A model generated the notes under the pieces. It saw nothing but the letters and a program-made list of their open reading frames with translations, had not been told where the DNA came from and did not search any database. DNA of 33,865 nt from JBBIOI01 sp037443425. Lineage in GTDB: Bacteria > Desulfobacterota > BSN033 > UBA1163. The stretch covers positions 1 to 33,865 of the forward strand of contig JBBIOI010000024.1 of assembly GCA_037443425.1 (NCBI GenBank), in the 5' to 3' direction. A program made the position numbers and the translations under genes. Within the stretch, counting starts at the first letter, position 1. Every line of letters begins with the position of its first letter. Positions 1 through 8,273 of this stretch are shown here, one piece after another.

Positions 1-719
1 GTTCCACATTTTATGCATTTATCCTGATTTATAATATGTATCAAGTTTCTCCCACTTAATATTGCATCAACAGGGCATCTCCTTGCGCAGGTCATACAGG
101 CCTGGCACTTTTCTGGATCAATATAATATGATGGTATTTCACGGAGAAGTGAATCTATCTCTTCTTTTGTAAAAATTTGATTCCACTGATTAGTGTCCTT
201 GATTCTTAAAGAGAGTTTATCTTTTTTCGATATCTTAATATAAGGAACAAGCTTTAAGATATCATTTAATTTAGTCTCTAATTCTTTTCCGTTCATGCCT
301 TCTGGTTTTCCAAGCGGTCCTAAATCTCTAATATCTTTTATAAAATCATTTACGGTTTCTGCAAACTTACCACCTTCAGCTGATGACATAAATTCGATTC
401 TTATCCTTTCAGGGTTGATTCCGATATGTTCCATTATCCTTTTAACGAGAAGAACCATATTTAATGCATAATAATTCCCATGTGTTGTATATTTACATTC
501 ATCAAGCCTGCAACCACCTATATATACCCCATCCATACCTTTATAAAAGGACCAGATAACAAAAGAGAGGTCAACCCTCCCACTGCACATTACACGGATA
601 AGTCTTATCTCATTTGAGTATTGTAGCCTGGAAACTCCGGCCATATCTGCAGCGCCGTATCCTCACCAGTTGCAAACAAAACCTATTATTTTAGGCTTAA
701 ATTTTAATGCTGTGCTCAT
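1..719 (-). CDS. bamF: BamF-type MvhD-like selenoprotein with C-terminal ferredoxin domain (partial, 3' end outside window)
   Basis: This is the 5' part (about 239 codons) of an MvhD/FlpD-family iron-sulfur subunit, which passes electrons between an HdrA-like flavoprotein and a partner oxidoreductase. Translation from ATG 717-719 gives MSTALKFKPKIIGFVCNW, then an in-frame TGA (663-665), then GYGAADMAG. In the family this position is Cys in the CNWC motif, so I read it as selenocysteine (residue 19). Further family signatures follow: RVMCSGRVD, GGCRLDECKYTTHGNYYAL and MSSAEGGKF. Near the window edge comes a 4Fe-4S motif CQACMTCARRCP and the start of a second (CIKCG). An AGGAG ribosome site lies about 11 nt upstream of the start. 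The gene follows the HdrA-like gene in the same orientation, the bamE-bamF order of class II benzoyl-CoA reductase operons, where MvhD-like selenoproteins are known. Reading through the stop is inference from family alignment and a possible SECIS hairpin. bamGHI would be expected beyond the edge. Confidence 0.88.
626..641 (-). promoter_or_regulatory. Candidate bacterial SECIS hairpin in bamF mRNA
   Basis: About 21 nt after the in-frame UGA (663-665) the mRNA can fold GCC-GGA / UCC-A-GGC around a GUU loop, with one bulged A. Bacterial SECIS elements lie within the coding sequence just downstream of the UGA and present a small G/U-containing loop to SelB. The stem is short and the spacing slightly long, so the hairpin alone is weak evidence; the family alignment at the UGA is the main argument. 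Confidence 0.45.
663..665 (-). other. In-frame UGA read as selenocysteine (bamF residue 19)
   Basis: The TGA interrupts an otherwise open frame in the motif CNW-(TGA)-GYGAAD. MvhD-family proteins have Cys or selenocysteine here. The frame stays open on both sides with strongly conserved family sequence, so a nonsense mutation is unlikely. Confidence 0.87.
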
Positions 720-740
720 TATTTAATAAACTCCTTTATC

Positions 741-809
741 TTATCTTTCCGAAAATGCTGTATCAATCTGACATAAAATTTCTTCATCTGTATAGTGTTT
801 TAACTGTAT
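741..809 (-). pseudogene. Out-of-frame remnant of the BamE C-terminus
   Basis: Just past the HdrA-like stop (800-802), the neighbouring minus-strand frame encodes IQLKHYTDEEILCQIDTAF and ends at TAA 741-743. A KHYTDEE-type segment after CPTGAI is how I remember the C-terminus of intact HdrA-family proteins. The main frame instead ends at CKGDGLCNSKYS, losing the CP that completes the last 4Fe-4S motif. A loss of about 16 nt (1 mod 3) near 808-810 would explain both observations. It could be a real mutation or a sequencing/assembly error. Confidence 0.7.
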
Positions 810-3808
810 TTTGAATTACAGAGTCCATCACCTTTGCAAAGTACAGGATTAACTTTTACCTTATTCCCTTGCTTCGTTTCATAAAATGTTAATGCTCCAT
901 ATGTGCAGGCCTCAATACAAGCACCACATCCCATACACTTCTTTTCATCTACTACACATACAGAACCTGAGGTTACTACAGTATCATGTGATAATAGTGT
1001 CAAAACCCTTCCTGCAGCCCCAAATGCCTGACTTATTGCCTCACTAATATGTTTTGGATAGTGAGCCATTCCACAAAGATAGACCCCATCCTCGCTAAAA
1101 TCAACAGGTCTTAGTTTAACATGCGCCTCTTTAAAAAACCCATCTTGTCCCAATGATGCTTTGAAAAATTGAGAAATTTCGATATTCCCCATCGGGGGTA
1201 TAATAGCAGAGGCCAATGACAAAAAATCTGTATCTATCTCGAGTCTATCACCTAAGAGCTGGTCTTTAACAGTAACCCTGATGATGCTTTGGTTTCCTTC
1301 TTTGATAACCTCTACCTGGGGTTTATCATCTGGATCATATCTTATAAACTTAACGTCCTTATTTGCCAATTCACGGTATTTGTCCTCTATAAACCCATAT
1401 GTCCTCATATCTCTGAAGAGTATGTATATATCAATATTTGAGTTCAGTTCTTTTAATTTTAATGCATTTTTTACCGATTCACTGCAACATATCCTTGAGC
1501 AGTAATTTCTTTGTACGTTTCTACTTCCCACGCACTGGATCATTACAAGGGTTTGAGCATTAATTAATTTTTCATCTCGCTTTGCAATCTTTTCCTCAAG
1601 CTCTAAGCCTGTCATAATCCTTTCATCTTGTCCGTAAAGATATTCCGAGGGTTTATATTCCTCAGCACCTGTTGCTATTACTGTTGCACCATGACTTATC
1701 TCAAAGTATCCCCGGTCTGTTTTAAACTTTGTTATAAAATTACCAACATATCCTGTTGTCTCTACGATTGAAGCATTAGTATATACATGAATTAGCTGGT
1801 GTCTGTAGACCCTTTGGATAAGATCTTTTAGATAAGCCTGAATGTCTATTCCTTCGAGGTTATAATATACTTTGCGAGCCATCCCACCAAGCTCATTTTC
1901 CTTTTCAATTAAATAGACTTCATATCCCTGGTTTGCAATAGAGAGGGAACATATCATGCCTGCTATTCCGCCTCCAACAACAAGGGCCTTCTTGGTTACA
2001 GGGATTTCATATTCTTTTAATGCCTCGAGTTTTAAAGACCTTAAAAGAGACATCCTAAGCAGATCCTTTGCCTTTTCTGTAGCCTCTTGCTTTTCGCGAG
2101 AATGAACCCAGGAACAATGTTCCCTTATGTTTGCCATATCTACTAGATATTGATTGATCCCTCCTTCTCGAAGGGAATCTCTAAATGTCGGCTCATGCGT
2201 TTTTGGTGTACAAGCAGCTACAACCACTCTATTTAATCCTTTTTCACGAATGACCTCCATTATCTGCTTAGTTGACTCGGTTGAACATGAAAAGAGTTGT
2301 TCCTGTGAATGGATTACATTTGGTAGACTTAATGCATATTCAACGACAGATGGGACATCTACAACCCTTCCAATATTTGCGCCACAATGGCACACAAATA
2401 CCCCAACTTTTGGTTCTTCTGAAGAAACCTCTCTTTCAGGTGGATATATCCTTTCCTTTGTTATTTTATCCCTCCTGTAATTCAGGAGCTCTCCACATTT
2501 TGAAGAGGCACCACTTGCTGAATAGACAGACTCAGGGATATCAATAGGTCCACTGAATGCACCGCTTACAAAGATTCCGGGTCGAGTAGTTTCAATCGGG
2601 TTTAAAGGATTGGTCTTACAGAATCCATGAGGTTCAAGTTCAATACCGACCTTTTTTGCGAGATCTCTCGAATTTGATGGTGGACTAAGTCCAACAGATA
2701 AAACGACCATATCAAATTCTTCTTCTTTCACCCCCTCTTCAGGGGTTGTATATCTTATTACAATATTATTTGTTTCAGGGATCTCTCTTACAACAGATAC
2801 ATAGCTTCTAATAAATCTAACTCCCTGTAGACTTTCTGCCCTATGGAAAAATCTCTCGAGATCTTTACTAAACGACCTAATATCGTTATGAAAGACAACA
2901 CACTCTGCATCTGGGTCATGGTCCTTTGTTAAAATAACCTGTTTCTGTGTATAAGTACAGCATACTGCTGAACAGTAGCTATTACTTCCGGGTAAAACCT
3001 GTCTTGAGCCAACACATTGAATCCATGCAAGTTTCTTTGGGTGTTTAAGATCTGAGGTTCGCCTTATCTCACCCTCGTATGGACCTGTAGAGCTTAGCAA
3101 CCTTTCAAAATCCATACTTGTTAATATGTTAGGCATTTTGCCATAACCATAGTGATTTAAGATCCGTGGATCAAAGGGCTCAAAACCAGGTGAAAGTACT
3201 ATGGCACCAACATTTATCTCTACTTTTTGGGGTGTTTGAGTGAAGTCAATAGCCTTCTTTTCACAAACTGCCTCACAGATACGACATTTTTTCTCCTTAA
3301 GATAGATACAATTTTCATCTATATAGGTGACAAGGGGGATTGCCTGGGAAAAGTATATATGGATTGCTTTATTTTTTGAAATTGATTGGTTAAATGCATC
3401 AGGTATCTTTATAGGACAGTACTCCATACATGTTGTACATCCGGTACAACGGCTTTCAATCACATATCTTGGCTTTTTAATAAGAGTAACTTTATAATCC
3501 CCGGGCTCCCCTGTAACACTATCCACCTCTGTATAGGTCAATACCTCTATATTTGGATGCCGGCCGACCTCGACCAGTTTTGGGGATAGTATTCAGATGG
3601 AGCATTCATTGGTGGGAAAGGTTTTATCAAGTTGTGCCATATGGCCACCAATTGATGGTGCCCTATCTACCAGATATACCTTAAAACCTGAATTACCAAG
3701 ATCGAGCGAAGCCTGAACCCCACTTATCCCACCACCAATGACCATTACGTCTCCAAAATTGCTTTGAGTTAATCTTTTTAAAAGCTCTCTAATCTGTTGT
3801 GTTTCCAC
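800..3808 (-). CDS. bamE: BamE-type large HdrA-like selenoflavoprotein
   Basis: This is a two-module HdrA-like flavoprotein of about 1002 residues, read through a TGA at 3593-3595. Family members bind FAD and several 4Fe-4S clusters and are thought to bifurcate electrons. The first FAD motif VIGGGISG leads to GGHMAQLDKTFPTNECSI-U(72)-ILSPKLVEVG, where relatives have Cys. Then come ferredoxin motifs CTGCTTCMEYCP (from 121) and CRICEAVC, an HdrA Cys cluster YCSAVCC (about 279-284), CHCG (about 473), a second FAD motif VVGGGIAG (about 610-617), YCSRICC, and a C-terminal CMGCGACIEAC. The protein stops at CKGDGLCNSKYS, inside the last cluster motif; a frameshifted tail is visible downstream. It lies between an HdrD-like gene and an MvhD-like gene, as bamE does in the benzoyl-CoA reductase operons of obligate anaerobes. 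An HdrA of another complex is possible, but the adjacent BamB/BamC argue for bamE. Confidence 0.9.
3560..3577 (-). promoter_or_regulatory. Bacterial SECIS hairpin in bamE mRNA
   Basis: Starting 15 nt after the UGA (3593-3595), the mRNA contains CUGGUCG-AGGU-CGGCCGG. This forms a continuous 7-bp stem (five Watson-Crick pairs, two G-U) capped by an AGGU loop. The AGGU resembles the AGGUCU apical loop of the E. coli fdhF SECIS, as I recall it, and the spacing is a few nucleotides longer than in fdhF. Confidence 0.72.
3593..3595 (-). other. In-frame UGA read as selenocysteine (bamE residue 72)
   Basis: TGA separates FPTNECSI from ILSPKLVEVGRHPN, a contiguous conserved block in HdrA proteins whose middle residue is Cys, or Sec in some methanogens and anaerobes. 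The frame is intact across the codon and a SECIS-like hairpin follows. Confidence 0.9.
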
Positions 3809-3832
3809 CTCTTTAAACCTCTTTATTTTTTA

Positions 3833-4993
3833 TTAGATAACCTCCTGGATAATCTCTGTAATATCTTTAATCTCTATAGATTCGTTTTCCTTAAGCATTG
3901 ACTTACTGTCTTCAAACTGCGTTATACAATATGGACAAGATGTTACAAGTACCTGAGCTTCGGTATCAATAGCCTGCTTTAATCTAATGTCTGAAAACCT
4001 CTCGCCCTTTGCGGTTTCCATCCAGATTCTGCCTCCTCCCATCCCACAACAAAGACTACCCTCCCTTGATTCACTCATTTCAACAAGTTTTAAACCAGGT
4101 ATCATGCTTAAAACCTCTCGGGGTTCATCATATATACCATTGTGCCTGCCCAAATAACATGGATCATGATAAGTTACTTTCTTCAGATAATCCTTTTTAA
4201 ATTTGATTCTTCCCTCTTGCATAAGTTTAAATAAAAACTGAGTTATATGGATTACTTCAAAATTTACCTTAAATTCAGAATATTCATTTTTAAATGTATG
4301 GTAGCAGTGGGGTGAGGAGACAAGTATTTTTTTTACACTATTTTCAATAAATGTTTTTATATTTTCTCGAGCTAAGCGTTTAAATAGGTCTTCATTTCCC
4401 GCCTTACGAACACTTTCACCACAACAGTTCTCTTTTGATCCAAGTAAACCAAAATCTACCTCCGCAGTGTTAAGGATATGAGCTGTTGCCAGGGCAACCT
4501 TTTTTAGCCTCGGGTCATAGGCTGGATAACAGCAGGGGAAGTATAGATATTCTGTTCCTTCTGTAAAGGATTTTATGGATTGTCCATCAGCCCATCCAGA
4601 GCGATCCTTCTCTTGCTTGAATGGATTACCAACACTTGCAATGCTTGTCATTACGCTTCTTAGATTAGGGATGCTTGCAGGCACAACGCCATCAGGGACC
4701 ATTATCCTGCGAAGAGCTCTCATAATATCTATTATTTCTACACCTCTTGGGCATCGCTCTACACATTTACGACAGGTTGTACATAACCATATGTCTTCTG
4801 ATTCAAAGGGGATTATGCCAAGTTGGGCTTGATGTATCATTTTACGAATAAAAAATCTTCTTACATGATTCCATGGACATTGGGTTTCACATAGACCACA
4901 CTGATAACATAATTTAAATGCCTCACCACCCAACTCTTTAATTCCATCTGCTACAACTTTGAATTGAGAAAGTGGTAATGAATCCATTATCAT
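3833..4993 (-). CDS. bamD: BamD-type HdrD-like iron-sulfur protein (HdrC-HdrB fusion)
   Basis: This 386-residue protein fuses an HdrC-like ferredoxin domain to two HdrB-like CCG domains. It probably relays electrons between the BamBC core and the HdrA-like subunit in a cytoplasmic complex. N-terminal cluster motifs are CYQCGLCETQCPW (about 29-41) and CTTCRKCVERCPRG (about 71-84). The CCG domains show FPCCYPAYDP with ENCCGE, HDPCYLGRHNG and SLCCGMGGGRIW, with further Cys in SSPHCYHT and SCPYCITQ. The last pairs match the sites that hold non-cubane clusters in HdrB/HdrD. The length fits bamD. A GAGG ribosome site precedes ATG 4991-4993; an alternative start is Met3. It is about 20 nt downstream of bamC and 25 nt upstream of bamE. 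HdrD-like genes are common in other redox complexes, so the assignment rests on the neighbourhood. Confidence 0.9.
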   Translation of the reverse strand: MIMDSLPLSQFKVVADGIKELGGEAFKLCYQCGLCETQCPWNHVRRFFIRKMIHQAQLGIIPFESEDIWLCTTCRKCVERCPRGVEIIDIMRALRRIMVPDGVVPASIPNLRSVMTSIASVGNPFKQEKDRSGWADGQSIKSFTEGTEYLYFPCCYPAYDPRLKKVALATAHILNTAEVDFGLLGSKENCCGESVRKAGNEDLFKRLARENIKTFIENSVKKILVSSPHCYHTFKNEYSEFKVNFEVIHITQFLFKLMQEGRIKFKKDYLKKVTYHDPCYLGRHNGIYDEPREVLSMIPGLKLVEMSESREGSLCCGMGGGRIWMETAKGERFSDIRLKQAIDTEAQVLVTSCPYCITQFEDSKSMLKENESIEIKDITEIIQEVI

Positions 4994-5014
4994 TTATCCT
5001 CATCTTTTGTATTT

Positions 5015-5572
5015 CTAACTTTTTGATGCCATTCGGGTCATAGCATCTGCAACCTTCTGGAGACCATATTTTTCAATCAAGGATTCTAAGGCGGTCTCCA
5101 TTTCATCAAGTTTGACCTCCTCCTCTACCTCTTCCTCTACCTCTTCCTCCCTTTCTTCATAAACAAGAGCATCATTAATACACCATTGTACACACAGGGG
5201 TTCTTTTAAGGAGGGGTCATCTTCACACATATCACATTTTAAAGGAAGCTTAGAGTCTGGTTCCTTAAAGAGGTCTCTTGATGGACATGATGCCCCGCAA
5301 AATGCACATTCCTCATAATCAGCGCCATTCATTATGTATTTATTTCTACCAGCGCACTCTGCTGGGGTGTATTCACTTGCATAAACAGGAAGATAGATAT
5401 TCTTTATTGGATGGGAGTAGATTCGAATTCGACTTCTTGCAGGATTATTGATACTGTATTTTGGATTTGCATGATGGGCAGAACAGATCACCTCACATGC
5501 ACGACAACCATTACACTTTTCAAGGTCAATCTTTATAACCTTAACTTTCTTTTTATTCTTCTTCGTTTCCAT
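5015..5572 (-). CDS. bamC: BamC-type electron-transfer ferredoxin, three 4Fe-4S clusters
   Basis: This is a 185-residue ferredoxin-like subunit resembling the HycB/DmsB fold, predicted to bind tightly to BamB and feed electrons to the tungsten site. Cys motifs are CNGCRACEVIC near the N-terminus, PAECAG, CAFCGASCPS, and CDMC with CVQWC, enough for about three 4Fe-4S clusters. I chose ATG 5570-5572 because AAGAAGGGG stands just upstream; an upstream TTG at 5590 is possible but lies before that site. The gene overlaps the 3' end of bamB by 20 nt, which suggests coupling. A low-complexity acidic run of about 15 residues (EREEEVEEEV-like) is encoded by tandem CTCTTC-type DNA around 5115-5155 and sits between the cluster domain and a short helical tail. 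I do not know whether that insert is usual in BamC. Confidence 0.9.
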   Translation of the reverse strand: METKKNKKKVKVIKIDLEKCNGCRACEVICSAHHANPKYSINNPARSRIRIYSHPIKNIYLPVYASEYTPAECAGRNKYIMNGADYEECAFCGASCPSRDLFKEPDSKLPLKCDMCEDDPSLKEPLCVQWCINDALVYEEREEEVEEEVEEEVKLDEMETALESLIEKYGLQKVADAMTRMASKS

Positions 5573-7535
5573 AAATACCCCTTCTTTCAAAGTCTTCGGC
5601 TACATAATCTAAGTCTAATTGCTTTAAGGTCTCTTTCGTTGGAATACCATCCTTATTCCAGCCTTTAAATTTATAGTATTCATCAAGTAACTTTGCCTCG
5701 TATTCGGGAAACCTTTTCTTCCAGTGATCATCGGGTGGCTTCTCATCCTTTCTCCTTAATCCCCTCCTTACGTTGTTTGCCCTAACAAGATTTCTGTTTC
5801 TTCGAGTTATCTTCCAGAGTTCAGCCTCATCGATATCGAGTCCTGTAGCACTTGAGATGATAAGAGGGAGATTATGGATATGATAAGGTGGCTTTATTGG
5901 AAAAGATGAAAGCCCTGCACAGATCCCGGTGCAATCATCTATATAGTGCATTGTTTCCTGCCATTCAACAAGTTTACATGTTACATCAATAGGGGGATAA
6001 AATGGGAATTGATATTCTGGGCTCGTTCCCCATCTGAGAATAAATTCTTTAAAATCTTCTGCCCATTCATGTGGTGGATGTATCCAGTCCCTTACAAAAT
6101 CTTCTCTAACATCATCGGGTAACGGAGCCTGAGGGGTTTGCCCTTCAATCTGAGTTATATTTAGCTTTTCCCCTGTACTATACATCAAGAAATAAATGGG
6201 GTTAAGCATTCCTAATTTAATAACCATCTGTTCGTGTCTCTTTGTTGTATTGTGATCAAATGCCTCTGCACCCTTACCAATCTGACGAGCTGCTAAATAG
6301 ACACCATTGGCCAGGATGTCTCCAATACCTTCTCTACGGACGATCTTTTCGAGTAGATAAAAGAATCTCTCTTCATTGCTTGATGGAAACTTTGGTAGTT
6401 CTTTGTCGGTCAAGATGCCAGCCTCATAAAGCTCGACAGCAAAGGCCATGACCTGTGGGGTTGTGTATCCATCTACTCCATATTCCTGGCCAAGACCAGC
6501 AATCTTAAAACCGAATTCTAAATCATTTGACATAGCCGCCATGACATAGGTGAGTTTGGAATAACATTTCATCATATATTTTGAGATTCCTAAAGCAGGA
6601 TAAGCAATAATTGCCCCGCATTTCATTGGACAGTTGTAGCAGCTTATAAGTCTTTCCACAGCCTTGTCCTGAATCTCTTTCCATCTCGCAGCAGTCTCCT
6701 CGGTCCAGAAATCCTTTCTACGATGTCGGGCGTGTCCCCATGCAAAATTTGTTGTATGCCACTCCTCATCATGAATTGACATCTCCTGGGGTGAACCAAG
6801 CCTTGAGAGGATAGGTGGCACACCTGGTATTGGGTTTTGAACCCGGTGCTGTATATAGTTTAGAATTTGATTACAGTATTCGATAAATTCATTAGGTCGG
6901 GCTACACTTATATCCTTTGTTCCTCGAACGGCTATTGCCTTTAATCCTTTACTTCCCATTATCGCACCAATACCGAGCCTACTTGCACTTGACCTTCCAT
7001 GCTCAATAGAGGCAAAGTATACCCTGTTCTCACCAGCGAGTCCAATAGCTGCAACCTGAGCCTTTGGTTCTCTTAGCTCTTCCTTAATAAATTCTGAGGT
7101 TTCAAGGGCGCCTTTCCCTCTTAGGTGTTTAGCATCCCGAATCTCTACCTTGTCATCATGGATCCAGAGATAAACTAAGTCAGGGGACTTACCGCGTATA
7201 ATAATTTTGTCATAGCCAGCATATTTTAATTCAGGCGCCAGAAATCCTCCCATCATTGAATAAGCCATCAGTAAGGTCTGCGGTGAAAATGTGGAAACAA
7301 TAGTTCTATTTGCACCCGGAGCTGGGGTCCCACATAAAAGACCAGTCCCAAATATCAATAGATTATCAGGGGAGAAGGGGTCGATTTCTGGTGGGACTCT
7401 ATCCCATAAGATTTTGGCATTGGTACCCAATCCTCCAAGATGAAGTTCTGTTAATCTTGGATCAGTTGGTACCTTATCAATACTACCTTTAGAGAGATCA
7501 ATTTCTAAGTTAAAACCTGTTTCTGAGTATCGCAT
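5553..7535 (-). CDS. bamB: BamB-type benzoyl-CoA reductase active-site subunit (tungsten AOR family)
   Basis: This 660-residue member of the aldehyde ferredoxin oxidoreductase family closely resembles BamB, the catalytic subunit of ATP-independent class II benzoyl-CoA reductase, which dearomatizes benzoyl-CoA at a bis-pyranopterin tungsten centre. It starts MRYSETGFNLEIDL and carries family blocks HLGGLGTNAKILWDRVPPE, GANRTIVSTFSPQT, ELKYAGYDKIIIRG and GRSSASR. The 4Fe-4S Cys motif CYNCPMKC is at 299-306. From memory of Geobacter BamB, the active site uses Glu251, His260 and Cys322; the aligned residues here are Glu251, His260 (HDEEWH) and Cys324 (MMKC, two residues later because of a short insertion). 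The C-terminus GIPTKETLKQLDLDYVAEDF is also BamB-like. It follows the GNAT gene by 13 nt. BamB paralogs acting on other acyl-CoAs exist, so the substrate is not proven. Confidence 0.93.
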   Translation of the reverse strand: MRYSETGFNLEIDLSKGSIDKVPTDPRLTELHLGGLGTNAKILWDRVPPEIDPFSPDNLLIFGTGLLCGTPAPGANRTIVSTFSPQTLLMAYSMMGGFLAPELKYAGYDKIIIRGKSPDLVYLWIHDDKVEIRDAKHLRGKGALETSEFIKEELREPKAQVAAIGLAGENRVYFASIEHGRSSASRLGIGAIMGSKGLKAIAVRGTKDISVARPNEFIEYCNQILNYIQHRVQNPIPGVPPILSRLGSPQEMSIHDEEWHTTNFAWGHARHRRKDFWTEETAARWKEIQDKAVERLISCYNCPMKCGAIIAYPALGISKYMMKCYSKLTYVMAAMSNDLEFGFKIAGLGQEYGVDGYTTPQVMAFAVELYEAGILTDKELPKFPSSNEERFFYLLEKIVRREGIGDILANGVYLAARQIGKGAEAFDHNTTKRHEQMVIKLGMLNPIYFLMYSTGEKLNITQIEGQTPQAPLPDDVREDFVRDWIHPPHEWAEDFKEFILRWGTSPEYQFPFYPPIDVTCKLVEWQETMHYIDDCTGICAGLSSFPIKPPYHIHNLPLIISSATGLDIDEAELWKITRRNRNLVRANNVRRGLRRKDEKPPDDHWKKRFPEYEAKLLDEYYKFKGWNKDGIPTKETLKQLDLDYVAEDFERRGIYGNEEE

Positions 7536-7548
7536 CTTTAGCTCCCTT

Positions 7549-7989
7549 TCAGTCTAAATGTTTTGTAAGTGTTATAAATGGTGAACGGTCGAAACCAATA
7601 GCCTTAAAGAAAGAAAGCATATCTCCAGCATCCCAGCGAACGGCTGTATGGATGTCTCTGATTCCTTCTTTTTTAAAGAAAGAGAAGAGTTTTTCGGCCA
7701 ATACTCGACCTATCCCAATTCCCATATACTTTGGATGAACTCCGACGACCTCTATCCAACCGCTTTGCTCCAAGCCAAAGCCTTCCCCTTTAATTTCTCC
7801 TATTATGAATCCTATTACCTTATCGTCCTTAGAGGCAACAAAACCAACCCCCTCCTGTTTTTTAAGATGTCCCTCAACCATCTGAATCCATCTTTTTGAG
7901 ACCTTTTTCTGTAAGATGGATTCTTGAATAGAAACGATCTCTGGGACATCCTCATATTTTATCTTTCTTATTTTAATGTTTCTTTTCAT
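7549..7989 (-). CDS. GNAT-family N-acetyltransferase upstream of bamB
   Basis: This 146-residue GNAT domain protein would transfer an acetyl group from acetyl-CoA to an unknown amine or protein lysine. The start at ATG 7987-7989 gives MKRNIKIRKIKYEDVPEIV, a typical GNAT beginning, with AAAAAGAG just before it; the frame is open further upstream but that overlaps the preceding gene. The acetyl-CoA-binding segment is VVGVHPKYMGIGIGRVLAEKL, followed by DIHTAVRWDAGDMLSFFKAIGF, the usual C-terminal GNAT strand-helix. It sits 7 nt after a small DUF2080-like gene and 13 nt before bamB, so all three are probably cotranscribed. Whether it modifies a Bam subunit, a CoA ligase or something unrelated cannot be told from sequence. 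Confidence 0.85.
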   Translation of the reverse strand: MKRNIKIRKIKYEDVPEIVSIQESILQKKVSKRWIQMVEGHLKKQEGVGFVASKDDKVIGFIIGEIKGEGFGLEQSGWIEVVGVHPKYMGIGIGRVLAEKLFSFFKKEGIRDIHTAVRWDAGDMLSFFKAIGFDRSPFITLTKHLD

Positions 7990-7996
7990 CTCTTTT

Positions 7997-8197
7997 TCAG
8001 TCGATCCGAATGATCTTGACATGTTTGCCCACCCATTCTGGAGGAAGATAGACTCTACCACTATTACCGCTCTGCTTTACCACTTTCTCAATCATCTCCT
8101 CACCAAAGACCTCAAACTTAGACTTATTCTGTACATTCACTGGAAAGGTTTGAACTTCACGTTTCTTCTCTTTTCTTTTTGCCATATCCATCATCAA
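7997..8197 (-). CDS. Small DUF2080-like protein
   Basis: This 66-residue protein has a basic N-terminus (KRKEKKRE) and the C-terminal signature SGNSGRVYLPPEWVGKHVKII. That pattern resembles small proteins annotated as DUF2080 'transposon-encoded'. No transposase is nearby, so that label probably misleads. The GNSGRVYLP pattern also loosely recalls AbrB/SpoVT-type strands, so DNA binding or autoregulation is possible but unproven. ATG 8195-8197 and an in-frame ATG at 8183-8185 are both candidate starts; neither has a strong ribosome site. It is the first gene of the bam transcription unit, close behind the promoter at 8236-8265. Confidence 0.7.
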   Translation of the reverse strand: MMMDMAKRKEKKREVQTFPVNVQNKSKFEVFGEEMIEKVVKQSGNSGRVYLPPEWVGKHVKIIRID

Positions 8198-8235
8198 TTT
8201 TAATGGAGATTTAACTATTATAAAGTTACAATATA

Positions 8236-8265
8236 ATTATAATAGAGCGTTAAAAATCTTGTCAA
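8236..8265 (-). promoter_or_regulatory. Near-consensus sigma70 promoter of the bam unit
   Basis: On the minus strand, TTGACA (8260-8265) is followed after 18 nt by TATAAT (8236-8241). Both hexamers are perfect consensus. The predicted start point lies about 30 nt before the first ATG (8197). The -10 region sits in a palindromic AT stretch (ATAATTATAA) that could also bind a regulator. Confidence 0.8.
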
Positions 8266-8273
8266 GAAAAAAG

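Noticed and set aside
3593..3595. TGA as a nonsense mutation splitting the HdrA-like gene
   Set aside because: Frame and conserved sequence continue unchanged across it, the position is Cys in relatives, and a SECIS-like hairpin follows.
800..4993. Heterodisulfide reductase of a methanogen or a sulfate-reducer Hdr/Flox complex
   Set aside because: The genes share a unit with BamB and BamC, and the order matches bamB-F. No heterodisulfide or hydrogenase partner is present.
7997..8197. Transposon gene (DUF2080 is annotated as transposon-encoded)
   Set aside because: No transposase or terminal repeats surround it, and it is embedded in the bam transcription unit.
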